Source: Acheta domesticus
Lineage: Eukaryota; Arthropoda; Insecta; Orthoptera; Gryllidae
Reading direction: 5' to 3'
DNA length: 64,000 bases
Assembly (NCBI GenBank): GCA_031308135.1
Contig: JAHLJT010002630.1
Coordinates: forward strand, 101,916,337-101,980,336
This document shows positions 21,853 through 32,424 of this stretch, piece after piece. A program made the translations under genes and the position numbers. The stretch's first letter is position 1. Every line of letters starts with the position of its first letter. The notes beneath the pieces were generated by a model. That model saw only the letters and a list, made by a program, of their open reading frames with translations, had not been told where the DNA came from and searched no databases.

Positions 21853-21894
<42 letters not shown>

Positions 21895-21999
21895 CACACA
21901 CGCACACACACGCGCGCACACACACACGCGCACACACACGCGCGCACGCGCACGCGCACGCACACGCACACGCACACGCACACGCACACACACACACAT
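21853..21999. repeat. CA/CG dinucleotide microsatellite
   Basis: About 147 bp of alternating (CA)n and (CGCA)n, capable of left-handed DNA. Open Thr/His/Arg frames in it are artefacts. Confidence 0.95.
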
Positions 22000-22483
22000 C
22001 ACGGATAGAAGCATCGCAAACGAAACCTGTGGGCTCCTGATTTTCTTCGAGGGGCGCTTTCGTTGCCAACATCAAGAATTTTGCGCAATTCCTTGGCACA
22101 AATGTACAAGTTCCGTTGTACCCATGTGGACAAACACCGATGTTTACTATCGTAAACTGACGGAATCCCAATATTCGGGATCTCCTTGGCTAGGGACGGT
22201 CAATGAATAGCTTTGGTGTCCGGGACCAAGAGGAGGTGACAATGTTTTAAGATTACTCACGCACGCACACCCACACACTCACTGTGGCGAACGATATCCG
22301 TGGGCTGAGTTTTTTAAATTTTTTTTTTTAAAAAGCGCGTCTGTTGTTGTTCTCAAGGTTATTGCATAATTCCCTGGGCGTGTGTTGCTTGGAGGTCTTG
22401 GAGTCCCACGTTCCATTGCATTACGCGGGTGACATCGTCAACGAGGCGCATCAGCCGGCGGGAGCCAGCAAAACATTGCAACA

Positions 22484-22744
22484 CTAACCTTCAGCTTTAT
22501 CGAAACTTGATTCATGCAAATGCACCATGAACTGTCAAAAAAATTGTGGCTGCAGAAGGCAGAGCTTAAATGCTCCAACTTGTGCCTCAATTGCGAGAAG
22601 AGTTGTGATAATATGACAGTGGTTTCTGAAGATGACCTAGAGGATGAGTTAGAATTGGAGAATGAGATTAAGCCAGATTTCCCAACATATGGAATTGACG
22701 AAGCAGTGGAAGTGGAGCAGGACATTACACAAGGTGATAGTTAA
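22484..22744 (+). pseudogene. tesmin/TSO1-like CXC domain fragment, frameshifted (transposon-derived)
   Basis: One frame gives KLDSCKCTMNCQKNCGCRR and, after a one-base shift, the next gives AELKCSNLCLNCEKSCDN. Together they match the C-x-C-x3-C-x4-C-x-C...C-x3-C-x2-C-x4-C layout of a CXC domain. An acidic tail (SEDDLEDELELENEI) and a stop at 22744 follow. In insect genomes such a CXC domain plus acidic tail is often seen at the C-terminus of repeated, transposon-like genes. I infer that this is such a remnant rather than a host gene, because the rest of the protein is absent. Confidence 0.6.
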
Positions 22745-23090
22745 TACCATACCTTAAGAAATAATACAATACACAATGCCGAGAGTAATAAAATTCCATT
22801 TCTCTATTTCTATGTAATATATGACAAAGGAAAGCCAGGACCGTCAAAGATGCGTCGATGAAGGTGAGGTGTATCGGGTTCGAAAATATCTAATTTTCGT
22901 TTTACCTTGTTAATTACCAACTTTGCTTTTTTCAGTTGGAGTGATTCAACAGCCGTCATATTTAGTAGCAGGCAACTATATTGCTTGCAAGTAATTATAA
23001 TTAAGTATAGGAGTTAGGGAGTTAGAGAGTTAGTGAGCGAGAGTAAGTGAGGTGACATTCTCACAGTAACATCCAAGTATTTTTTGCCTT
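22745..23090. other. non-coding stretch
   Basis: AT-rich with a short purine-rich (GAGTTAG)-like run near 23010-23050. No gene is seen. Confidence 0.5.
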
Positions 23091-23147
23091 TGGGTTCGAC
23101 GCGCGATAGCGGCGCAACTGTTTATCAGACAAAGAACCTCTAAGTCC

Positions 23148-23450
23148 TAAAATGTAGAAAATTGTATTATCTTTCATTTCATACAAGGTCAATATTTACG
23201 AAAAATGCGTAGTTTCTGAGCTACATTGCGATAAAATGGGATGAATCCCATTTTCACAATTTTCTACATAAAAACACCAAAATGCACGTCGCTCTAGCGG
23301 GTAAATGGTACGAAGGAGAAAAAATCCTTCAGACATAAAATGTAGACAATGTGCGTCTTCTTTAATTTTGCGTATGACCTATATTTACGAAAAGTGGGTT
23401 GTTTTCGAGTTATGTTGAAAAAACTGAAAAATGTCGTATTTTTAACCTCT
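23148..23450. repeat. degenerate direct repeat of ~185-bp period
   Basis: 'ctaaaatgtaga.aat.gt' followed by 'tatttacgaaaa.tg.gt' and 'gagctacattg' at 23148-23235 recurs in altered form at 23337-23425. It may be an old tandem duplication or part of a dispersed repeat. Confidence 0.45.
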
Positions 23451-25418
23451 TTTTTTTTTGCGAAAAAAACGTGTTTCCGGGCAAAATTTTTGTCGACAAA
23501 CATGATATTTGTGTTCAGCGACCCCAAAAAACATACAGAACCCAAAAATCAAAACTACACCAAAACTTTCCCCTATTTTCTACCTTTTGGCTAGACTAAC
23601 TCCCATTTTACAAATCCGAGCTATCACGAGGTTCCCAGGCCTCAACCGGGCGGTTCCTGACCCGAACGACTCCCTTAGACTCTTGATTTCTTAGTAATGC
23701 TTGGTTCGAGGTTGCCCCCATCTTGAAAGTCTTGTATCCGTATTCCGAGTAAGATCCGCTATAGACAGAGCCGTGTTGACGCAGGGACCCGAAGGGACTG
23801 GACCCAGGGCTCTCAATGTCCAAGGTATATTCCCAACTCTCAACTCCATAATGAACTGAAAATTGACACTATCAACTCCCTAATTCGTTCACAAAGCCTT
23901 AAATTTTTCAACTCCTTAGATAACTTACAACAGACCCGCACTTTCAATTTAGGTCAAACATATCATTTTCCTCGACGTAAACTATCAAAATTTCCTAAAG
24001 ATATATTTCATCCACCATAATTACTACATTTACAACATATTATCCTTCTATTCAAAATCTTTTTTACAAACTTCTTTTTTTTCATAGCATAACCTTTTCA
24101 AAAATTTAATTGTTAATAATTCCTACTACAGGTTCCAGTGAGTATCAAATCGCCAGTTATTTGTTTGTAATGTCCAAACCCCTGATAGACAAATATGTCG
24201 AACAGGTAGGAATAAATTTAAAAAAAGGGCTCCCGATTCTTCTCAAAAAAGTACATTTTTCAAAAGATAAAATATAAAAATCGTATGACAAAGTGATGTA
24301 CGATCAAACTATTCGCAATAAATGGCATAACGGAGTGATGTGCCGCATATCATTGGGTAATATTTATAATATGGAATGTTGCTTGTTGATGCGAGAATGT
24401 CACTCGGTGATGAGAAGTTTATTTCTTTTTAACAAAACTTGTCTGTAAATTGAGATCGGTGACAAAGTAGGGGGCCCCCAAATTAACATAGACCCAAGGG
24501 CTCCTAAGCTGTTAAAACGGCCGTGACTACAGGGCAAAGACGCAAACCTTGGTCAGAAAAGGGGCGTTGATGGGTGGACCAGAGTAGGGCGAGACAGGGA
24601 GACAGTCATATGACTGTTTTCCTGAGAACACGAAATACTGTGCAACTGGAGGAGCAAAACCGAGCATTTCTGCTAGGTATGGGCACAAAATAGAAAGTAT
24701 ACAGAATGGAAATTTTCAGTAATCGTCGAGGGACTACGTAAAGTTGCGCTGGCAGCCATATTGAAACCAAGAAATCACTATACTTGCACATACAGATTGC
24801 GTGCACAACTCTACTTCCACGAAAGTTATTTGACTATTTAATTTTTAAGAAAAGGTTTTCTTCGAACCCAAAGAAATGAAACTTATTGGATTCTACGTAT
24901 GAAGTGAAAAAAAGCTATTTAATGACGGATCAATTAAATCAAAGCATCTTAAATGTTCATAAGAAGCAGTTATGTTACAATAATGTATAATATTATTTGA
25001 AAGTATAATATTAATATAAAGTATAATATATTATTTAAATGTATAATATTATTTGAATGAGGAACTATATCCTTGAGAATGCCGGTTATTACAACTGCCT
25101 GCATTTTCCCATTTGTGTTTCTGATTTAGAGATTTCATGCGATTTGAAAATACATATTTTTTTTGGAAAAAAGTGTCAAAATTAAACGAGAACATCCTCA
25201 GTGTACAATTGAATGTTATGGAAACTACATTGTCTCTAGTGTTCGTGCTTCAAACACCCATAGCAACGCATGGTCTCTCCCTTTTTCAGAGATTTTTCGA
25301 AAATCTAAGTAAAACCGGCTATTGAACCATTTTGCCAATTTTTTCTCTTCAAAATCAATGTTATTAATAGGAAATCATAATAGTCTCTCCTACAAAATGC
25401 AAATGGTGCTAATATTAA
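23451..25418. other. AT-rich intergenic DNA
   Basis: No gene or strong repeat is visible. Several 60-80 codon frames occur on both strands with no domain content. 'ataatattatttga' words recur near 24980-25060. Confidence 0.5.
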
Positions 25419-25735
25419 CCCTTTCACTGCTACGCAATAGGCGCGCTGGCCGCTCCGCAGTGCTGAATACTTTTTCGTGCGGTCTTCTCGCGCGTGCGCT
25501 CTCAGTTGTTAGTTATTATATATTTACTAAGGTGCATATTTACTTTCCGTCATTCTTTTAGATCCAGGCTTTATACTGGCACTGACGAAGTTGAAAGTAT
25601 TCAACCGCACAACACTTCTTCAGTAAACGTAGACATCCTAACCCGAAAGAGCAGCGCGACGCACCGGTGCGTCGTTAGCAGTGGTGGCACGGCGACGTCT
25701 GACTGAGTGGTGTTGCGTCGTTAGCAGTGAAAGGG
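25419..25735. mobile_element. piggyBac-type MITE, copy B (TTAA-flanked)
   Basis: TTAA is present at 25415-25418 and 25736-25739. The left end is CCCTTTCACTGCTACGCAA and the right end, reversed, is CCCTTTCACTGCTAACGACG. The 317-bp interior contains the inner repeats GACGCACCGGTGCGTCGTTA and GCGTCGTTAGCAGTG and has no transposase. It is a different family from the one in the ankyrin intron. Confidence 0.92.
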
Positions 25736-25739
25736 TTAA

Positions 25740-27462
25740 CAATAATAATGATGATGATATTAATTATTAATATTATTATAAGCAGATGATAGTGGATATA
25801 CCAATAAACTATTCATTTGTGTAACAGGCTACTGCATGGGGAAAGTGGCTGAGCATCTTCAGCCAGAAGTTATATTTTGAATATAATTGTGTTTTAGAGA
25901 TGTACGTTTCTCCTGATATGATTGTGTCATTACACATGACGAAAACGTAAGGGAAGGTAATGCATGTTTGATCTGTTCTACTTTTAACCACTCAGTTGCA
26001 AAATGTGTTTTAATGAAAGAAAAAAGTTTGAACGCACGTAATACGAAACGTGTTTGGTGAAATACGTCCCCCTATCATTTTCTGATTTGTTTCCCTAGCA
26101 CACATTTTGAAATTAAGGGGTCTAAAGGTACAGCAGGTGAAAGGTAGAATATATTTTATAAAACAATGTGAGTTGTAGTGAAGATATTTGTATTTTCATT
26201 GTGTATTTATATTAGCATGCCTTCTTTTTATGTATGTATTATATTTTTTCACACAACAAATTTTGATGTCATTGCCATTACATTATTATAGACAAAGGCG
26301 TTTGTGAAATCTCTTATAAAATATGTTTAAGGTATTTTCTTTTCAAAGTGCATAGAAAAACAAGTTTTTCTTCCTTTCTACAAATGCAATGCAGTAATAT
26401 TGCTAAATTTCGTTTTTATGATTTTGAAAAATAAGAGAATTTGTGTAACTTTGATATTGAAAATGTGCTTCTCTGATAAACGTGTTTCGATTTCTCAAGA
26501 AACAAATTTAATACGTTTGTAATATCTGAATTACATGCATATTTTCATTAGAATCTATCTCTCGCTTTTCATTGCATTTCCTTGTCTTTCATTAGAATCT
26601 ACTAGCACCACCATACACGTACCCCCCCCCCATCATCATATACATACCATTAATACCTACCATTCACTCGTATGCTCTCCACAACCACAATCGCCGATTA
26701 CAATTATCAGTACTTATGACCGCAAACTCATGAATTGTTACTTAGATGGGTTCGCGTTTTTTAAATTATTTTTTTTCTTGCTGGGCCTGTGGCCTTCAGC
26801 AGTCGTGAACGACTGGTACAGTGGTTGATTTTTTGCAGAGCAAGTTTACATGATAATTTTTATCGTGATTATTTCATTTCAGAAGCACTTTATATTACAC
26901 GGGAAGGCTAATCGCTTCCAGTCTGATTAAGGAGGGTCAAAACATTCTCTGGGTAATTTCCTTTTCAAATATTTACGATGAGGGTTTTGTTTACCTATTT
27001 TGAAATGGGTAGCTGAAGGTATTCGAGAAATTTTGTTACAGAATTTTGCGGATAGAAGGGGAAAATGTACAGAAAGGGGGGTGATACCGAGTTCTTGATG
27101 GAGTCGAGAGATTGGGATAAACCAGGGTACTTTTGTGATTATAATTATGTATTTATTTTGGAACGTTTGGATTTACCACACCCCTAAATTGCCTCACCGC
27201 TCTCAAATTGAAAATTCCCGCGTGAAACACTGCAGAACAGAGCGGTGTTAGGAAAGGGCTGAACGGGGCCTGGTCTTTGTAGTTGGCGCAACTCGTTCCA
27301 TGGAGCGGCGAACCAATCTGCTGGGCTGCCTTATGGAGCTTCGAGCGGTTTCTTGAAGCAGCCGGGCCGGATCCGAGCTGAGATGAAGGAGACGTGGGAA
27401 GGGGGGGCGGAGAACAGTGGGCAAAAACAATACGAAACGAAAGGTCGAAAACCGGGAGAGGT
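25740..27462. other. AT-rich intergenic DNA
   Basis: No gene is visible. There is a short poly-C run near 26626-26634. A GC-richer patch at 27200-27460 precedes the SINE. Confidence 0.5.
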
Positions 27463-28012
27463 GGCCCAGTGCATCAACTGATGTCACTGCCCTGCCTCTG
27501 ATCGCAGATCCTGGGGTTGTAGCCAGACGGTGGCAAGAGTTTAGACTCTAGCTTTTAGCTAGGTGGGATTCAGTCGCTGTCTGGAGGAGAATTCTAGCGG
27601 TCGGCTGCTCTGATCGGTAGTATTCCGTGGTTTCTCCGATCAACACCAGGCGAATGCCGGGGCAGTACCCTAACAAACGAACCACGGACCGCGCGCGATT
27701 TTTCCTTCCTCTTCCTTGTCCTATCCTCACCCCTTACACATACACACTTACACTAACATCACTACCACACACGCCGGGAAACCGGTCGGGGGCTTAGAGC
27801 TTGTCCTAGCTGGGATAGTGCCCTGCTGGTGGGAAATACCTCCTGGTTGGGGAAAACCCCGCTGGTTGAAGGTGGGTCGGCCCCGGTCTAGCCATCCAGC
27901 GGGGGAAGATCACCGCCACCTCCCGATGAAAAAAACATGCAGCACACTTACGGGACTAATGACTTAACTAATTGACGCGCCCGGAATACCTAGCAATCAA
28001 TCTTTCTTCCCT
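27463..28012 (+). mobile_element. SINE-1, nearly complete
   Basis: It starts with the tRNA-like A-box region GTGGCCCAGTGCATCAACTG. A decayed B box (cctggggttgtagcc instead of ggttcgagtccc) follows. The body has 'ggaggagaattctagcggtc', 'atcaacaccaggcgaatgcc', 'ccgcgcgcgat' and 'cttacgggactaatgac', and it ends in AATCAATC. The damaged B box suggests this copy can no longer be transcribed by RNA polymerase III. Confidence 0.88.
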
Positions 28013-28019
28013 CATGCAG

Positions 28020-28310
28020 CGGATTCGATGGTGTAACGGTTAGCGTGTCGGACTGTCATACCCAACTTCGCGGGTTCAAACCCGATCGAATCCGTGGGCG
28101 AAAAAATCCTTCGTACGCCTTCCGTCGGAGGGGAAGTAAAGCCGGCTGTCCCATGTTAGTAGATTTACTTGCATGTAAAAGATCCTCAAGCCTACATGAC
28201 ACCTCTGAGCTAAATTGAAATCGCCTGTTTCGTTGCCCAAGATAATAGCTCCGCTAGTTGGTGAAAGGAGCGTAGTGAAATTTGCATGGTCAGACGAAAG
28301 AGCTGACCTC
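28020..28310 (+). mobile_element. second tRNA-derived SINE family (SINE-2)
   Basis: The first ~75 bases fold like a tRNA: GGATTCG at the start pairs with CGAATCC at its end, an A-box-like GGTGTAACGGTTAGC and a B box GGGTTCAAACCC are present. The anticodon stem is mismatched, so it is a tRNA-like head rather than a gene. The unrelated body includes 'cttccgtcggaggggaagta' and 'gtagatttacttgcatgtaa'. The 3' end is not clear. It lies directly after a SINE-1 copy. Confidence 0.75.
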
Positions 28311-28601
28311 ATGGCCCGAGTCTTGCCACGTACAATAAGGCATTAAATAACACGTGCAAACTTCGCGCGAGATATGTGCACCTCACGACAGTTAAAGTGC
28401 GAGCGAGTACATGAGAAAGAAGACTGCGCATGCGCAGTAGAGAGCATACATTCGCGTTCAGAAAATATCGAAGTCTAATGCGCGCCAGGGATTGTAATCG
28501 GCAGAAATTTGTTTGGGCTGAGTTGGTAATTTGTTTAATTGTGTGCTTTCTTGCACGAATATAAAAGTATTTTTGTGCCGAGCCCCCTTTGGAAAATAAA
28601 G

Positions 28602-28782
28602 GAAGTCGATATTTTTGAGACGGCATTCATTGAAGCCGTCTTCCTCCTGTGATGTCAGCCGTGTAAAGAGACTCTCCGTGCGAAAGTCTATGATCTGCGT
28701 GTCGAAAAGCTAGGAAGTCGATGTTTTTGAGACGGCATTCGCTGTAGCCGTCTCGCCCCTCTGTGACGTCAGCCGTGAGCAC
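28602..28782. repeat. ~112-bp direct duplication with stem-loop and TGACGTCA
   Basis: 'ggaagtcgatatttttgaga' ... 'gatgtcagccgtg' at 28602-28663 recurs at 28712-28773 with 'gacgtcagccgtg'. Each copy holds AGACGGC...GCCGTCT, a perfect 7-bp stem, followed by TGATGTCA or TGACGTCA. Confidence 0.8.
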
Positions 28783-28946
28783 AAATATCCCGCGCGAAAT
28801 TTACCTCACAAGCCTTAATTGTTGTTTTTAAAAAGAGTAAATTTATAAATGTTCGCAATAAGTGTATGCATGTATTTACTCTACACTTCAGCCTCTTAAT
28901 AACAGAGACTGCCATGTCGACCCAACCTGACGGCTGTGGACTCGGG

Positions 28947-29302
28947 CAGGGTTGCCAGATTGGGGATTCTTGTCCCCAAAATGGAGATTATTTTCGTTAT
29001 GGGGAAAGAATGGGGGAAACAAATGGAAAAGAGAAAGAAAAACATGAAAAAAATGAAGACAGTATACGGCTTCGAGCAGTTTAGAGAACGATGATTGGTT
29101 AATAATTGATTAATTTGAAATACTTGAATTTAAGGGGATAACCAATGGAATCGTCAGGGACAGCTTATGTGGTTGGTCCATTGGAGAATATTTTTAGTTT
29201 TAAATTTTGTTTTATTTGGAATTTTGTTTAATTGGAGAGGCTATTTGGGGAAATTCCGTAGTAGAGGTGGGGAAGGAGCTCTCAACACATCTGGCAATAC
29301 TG
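28947..29302. mobile_element. hAT-type element, short form (CAGGGTTGCCAGA ends)
   Basis: The left end is CAGGGTTGCCAGAT and the right end, reversed, is CAGTATTGCCAGATG. Flanking 8-mers GACTCGGG (28939-28946) and GACTCATG (29303-29310) match at six of eight positions. The right half is clearly related to 45955-46161 of the larger element at 44897-46161, so this is an internally deleted relative. No transposase frame. Confidence 0.8.
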
Positions 29303-29310
29303 GACTCATG

Positions 29311-29815
29311 AGCTCTGTGGTAAGCAGGTCGTAACCCTTAACACTTCATATTTGGCATTCTCTTCCTGAGAGAATAGCAGTAGCTCTTTATAAAAGTGTG
29401 TGGTGAGGACAACACCATCTTATATCCGCGAGTTGCATTGGATCAAGTAAAACGAGGGTTGGTCAGTCTATTCTTTTATATTTGTGATTTTTAATAATTT
29501 TTTTTATTTCATAGGTCGCATTAATTAAAAGATTATTAGCAATTACAATCAATAACATTAGAATACTTACATAATGCAAACCAAAGAATGTAAATAAGTT
29601 ATTAGTACTTCTATCAGTAGAGGATTCTGGAACTCTGTTGGAAACCTTAACACTTTCATTTCCCTCCATTGCAGACATTTGTTGTGAAATTGAACTACCT
29701 TGCGGGGTACTGTTTCATATAGTCTTTCCTTTGATTGAAGACTGTTTTAAATCACGTTTGAAATTATACTGAAAAACGATGGACATGTTCCTACTCTGTT
29801 AAATATTGGTTTGAT
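29311..29815. other. AT-rich non-coding DNA
   Basis: No gene is seen. The next feature is a large inverted duplication. Confidence 0.5.
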
Positions 29816-30190
29816 CCATGTTATTTGAACGGGGGTTTCTCCAACCAGGTATCTCCCATCAACGGGACACCACCCCAGCGGGGACAAGCCCTAAGCTCCC
29901 GATTGGCCTCCCGACAAGTGCAATAATGTAGTGCATGCGAGTGTGTGTAAGAAAGGAGAAGGATACGACAAGGAAGAAACAGTAAAGATCCTCCGAGGAC
30001 AGAGGCCCGTTCGCTAGGGCACTGCTTCGGCATTCGCCAGGTGTAGATCGGGAAAACCACGGAAAACTACCGATCAGAGCAGCCGGCCGCTAAAATTCTC
30101 CTGCAGACGGCGGCTGAATGGGACCTAGTTAACCAGCTGGACTCGATCCCTCGAACCTCGCGGTCGCAAGACTGCCGTGTAGAGTGGACG
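29816..30190 (-). mobile_element. SINE-1, left arm of the inverted duplication
   Basis: Minus-strand SINE-1 from 'aaccaggtatctccca' to the tRNA-like head. It carries private variants ('gatctacacctgg', 'gccgaagcagtgc', 'atcgagtccagctggttaac' when reversed) that also occur in the + strand copy at 31170-31395. The two are therefore duplicates of one insertion, not independent insertions. Confidence 0.85.
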
Positions 30191-30673
30191 AGATATTGCA
30201 GTCGATTTCTATACGCTTCAAGTCCACAGTGGCGTTGCTTCAGTTGGTGTCACCCGGAGCAAAACTATAAATGGTATCAGCCGCCCATAAATTAAATATG
30301 AAAATATCTATGACTGAATAGTTTGAAAGTTATTTAATAAAAATAAAAGTATATTTGCACATGACATTTCTATGGTTACGGGGTAAAAGTTCGTAAGTCA
30401 AAAATCTTACTTTGGAGAAAACAAGGGTTAGACTATTAAGTCGCCTATGTTTCCCAACGCCAAGCTATATTTCTAAACGTGTTTTTGTCGTTAAAGAGGC
30501 AACAATTGAATTCGGTCGTTTTACTAAAATAAAATACTGATTCCTAACTTGTAGTTCCAGTATTTAACCCAATTTCGCCAAAAATTGACTTAAGAACTTT
30601 TACCCCGTGACCACAGATTTATTGACAATACATTAAAAAACTATGTAATTCAGCATAACTGAAATATAATTAT
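30191..30673. other. sequence unique to the left side of the inverted duplication
   Basis: AT-rich. It contains 'agttggtgtcacccggagc', similar to 'aattggtgtcacccctaaa' at the palindrome shoulder (30715). No gene is seen. Confidence 0.5.
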
Positions 30674-31160
30674 TAAATAAATAATTATATAATTCTAACC
30701 ATACAATTTTCTAATTGGTGTCACCCCTAAAATGGTGACACTCGGGACGCACAGCTCTCCCCGACCTTTCAACTACGCTACTGAGAGTCCCTTATTTCTA
30801 TACTTCGGTTTTTCTTTCTTGGCGCGTGGGGGGGTGTCACGAAAATGGAATATCTCACGGTATTTCGCGACGTTCTCAGTTATGCCGCTAAACATCGCAT
30901 GATCGCGACTGTTTCGAGCAGTGCGGGCGATCATGCGACTCCTAGCGGCACAACCGAGAACGACGCGAAATACCGTGAGATATTTCATTTTTATTTACAC
31001 ACCCCCGTGCGCCAAGACAGAAAAACCGGAGTATAGAAATAAGGGACTCTCAGTAGCGTAGTTGAAGGGTCGGGGAGAGCTGTGCGTCCCGAGTGTCACC
31101 ATTTTAGGGGCGACACCAATTAGAAAGTTTTATAGTTAGAATTATATAATTATTTATTTA
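30674..31160. repeat. 487-bp near-perfect palindrome
   Basis: The arms 30674-30917 and 30918-31160 are about 90% or more identical when one is reversed, by eye. Landmarks outside the MITE core are 'aattggtgtc.cccctaaaat', 'gacactcgggacgcacagct' and 'caactacgctactgagagtc', each present on both arms. The centre is a palindromic MITE (30799-31035). Because host-like sequence outside the MITE is also duplicated and inverted, this is more than a simple foldback element. Confidence 0.9.
30799..31035. mobile_element. palindromic MITE, TATACTTCGG subtype
   Basis: The 237 bp starts TATACTTCGGTTTTTCTTTC and ends with the reverse. It shares the interior core (ACGGTATTTCGCG, GCATGATCGCGA) with the TATACTGCG elements at 21030 and 13971, but its outer ends are different. 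It forms the centre of the larger palindrome. Confidence 0.85.
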
Positions 31161-31169
31161 AGTTCGGTT

Positions 31170-31395
31170 CGGAGGTTCGAGGAATCGAGTCCAGCTGGTT
31201 AACTAGATCCAATTCGGCCGCCGTCTGGAGGAGAATTTTAGCGGCCGGCTGCTCTGATCGGTAGTTTTCCGTGGTTTTCCCGATCTACACCTGGCGAATG
31301 CCGAAGCAGTGCTCTGGCGAACGGGCCTCTGACCACGCGCGATCTTTACTTTTTCGTCCTTGTCCTATCCATCTACTTCCCTATACACACACACT
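31170..31395 (+). mobile_element. SINE-1, right arm of the inverted duplication
   Basis: Mirror copy of 29916-30190, starting 'ggttcgaggaatcgagtcca' and running through 'gaattttagcggccggctgc' and 'gatctacacctggcgaatgc' until 'cacacactcgcgtgcc'. It is truncated at 31398, where another MITE end begins. Confidence 0.85.
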
Positions 31396-31397
31396 CG

Positions 31398-31426
31398 CGT
31401 GCCAAGAAAGAAAAACCGAAGTATAG
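31398..31426. mobile_element. fragment of palindromic MITE end
   Basis: GCCAAGAAAGAAAAACCGAA followed by GTATAG matches the reversed outer end of the element at 30799. Only this terminal piece is present. Confidence 0.7.
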
Positions 31427-31447
31427 ACGAGGTTTTCGACTTTACGC

Positions 31448-31749
31448 CACGGTGTAAGATATATAGGTGTGTCAACTAGCCGCCTTTTGGACAAAATTTT
31501 TGAAGCCAGTTTGAGGCTAGTTCCTCGCTTATCCGTACGGTGCGCACGATCGAGTTGGGCATTCACGACGGCGTCTCGCGATTTAGTGGCTTCCACCAGA
31601 GGTTACAAAGCTATTAAATGGATCGCCATCTTGTCCCAAAAATGCCCACGTCGTTCGCAGCGCTTACACAGCGAGAACTGTGAGAACTAGCCTCACATTA
31701 GCTTCAGTTTTAGACCGGGAGTGAACCCACCTATATCTCTTACACCGTG
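31448..31749. mobile_element. 302-bp MITE with CACGGTGTAAGA ends
   Basis: The left end is CACGGTGTAAGATATATAGG and the right end, reversed, is CACGGTGTAAGAGATATAGG. The interior has no gene. A convincing target duplication is not visible (TTTAC occurs on both sides but not flush), so the superfamily is open. Confidence 0.75.
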
Positions 31750-32420
31750 TTTACACCAGTTCTTTAGGCTCTCGCCCCACCGTGTGGCGGGTGGGGGCGT
31801 GGTCCGAGGGAGGGGGTAGTGGGTCGGGAGGGGGGGGCGAGGTCGGGCGCGTTCAAAGCAGAGGCCGCGTGGCCAGGGCCTCGCCAGCAGAGCGGGAGCC
31901 GCCGCCGCCGCCGCCGCCTCCGCGGGGTCGCCATGAATATTGCATGTTGGCCGGCCTGCCTGCGCGCCCCGGGCGCGCGCGCACACAGGGAATACGTGAG
32001 GCCGGCAAGTTGGCAAGCGTGCAGGCGCATTAGCGCCCCGCGAGGAAAAAGGAAGGGAGAGCTGGGACGGAAGACGCCCGCGGAAGATGGAAGGAACAAC
32101 GCGGCGAAAGGAAGCGAAAGAAAAAGGAGAAGAAGAGGAGGTTACGGACGAAGGGGTTGTGGATGGCGTGAGGGAGGGAGGTCTTGGAAGGTTGGAAAGT
32201 GAGGTGAGATGGCGGCACGTGACCTGGAGAGGAAAGGGGCTCGTCGGGAAAGAGAAGTGGCGAGGAAAGATGGTAACAGGATAGAGTCGTAACGCAGAAG
32301 AGACGTAACAGGGAAGGTGGGTTTCGGAGAAGAAACATGGTGAGGAAGATACGCGACAAGAGAAGGGGCGAGATAGACAAATTATTTCATTTGAAGCGAG
32401 GCGAAGGAAAATGATGTGAA
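31750..32420. other. GC-rich island, then purine-rich stretch
   Basis: 31770-32050 is strongly GC- and CpG-rich, with a (GCC)n run at 31900-31920 and CATGAATATTGCATG at 31932-31946. It could be a promoter-like island or a 5' exon of an unseen gene. Overlapping open frames on both strands are expected from base composition and none has a domain. 32050-32420 is rich in GGAAGG and GAGAAA words. Confidence 0.45.
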
Positions 32421-32424
32421 GGAA

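Noticed and set aside
21316..22008. 230-codon frame overlapping the last ankyrin exon
   Set aside because: It reads Arg/Ala-rich GC sequence and then Thr/His from the CA repeat. The ankyrin frame explains the exon.
28020..28095. A tRNA gene
   Set aside because: The acceptor and T arms fit, but the anticodon stem has mismatches, and a SINE-like body follows immediately. A tRNA-derived SINE head is more likely.
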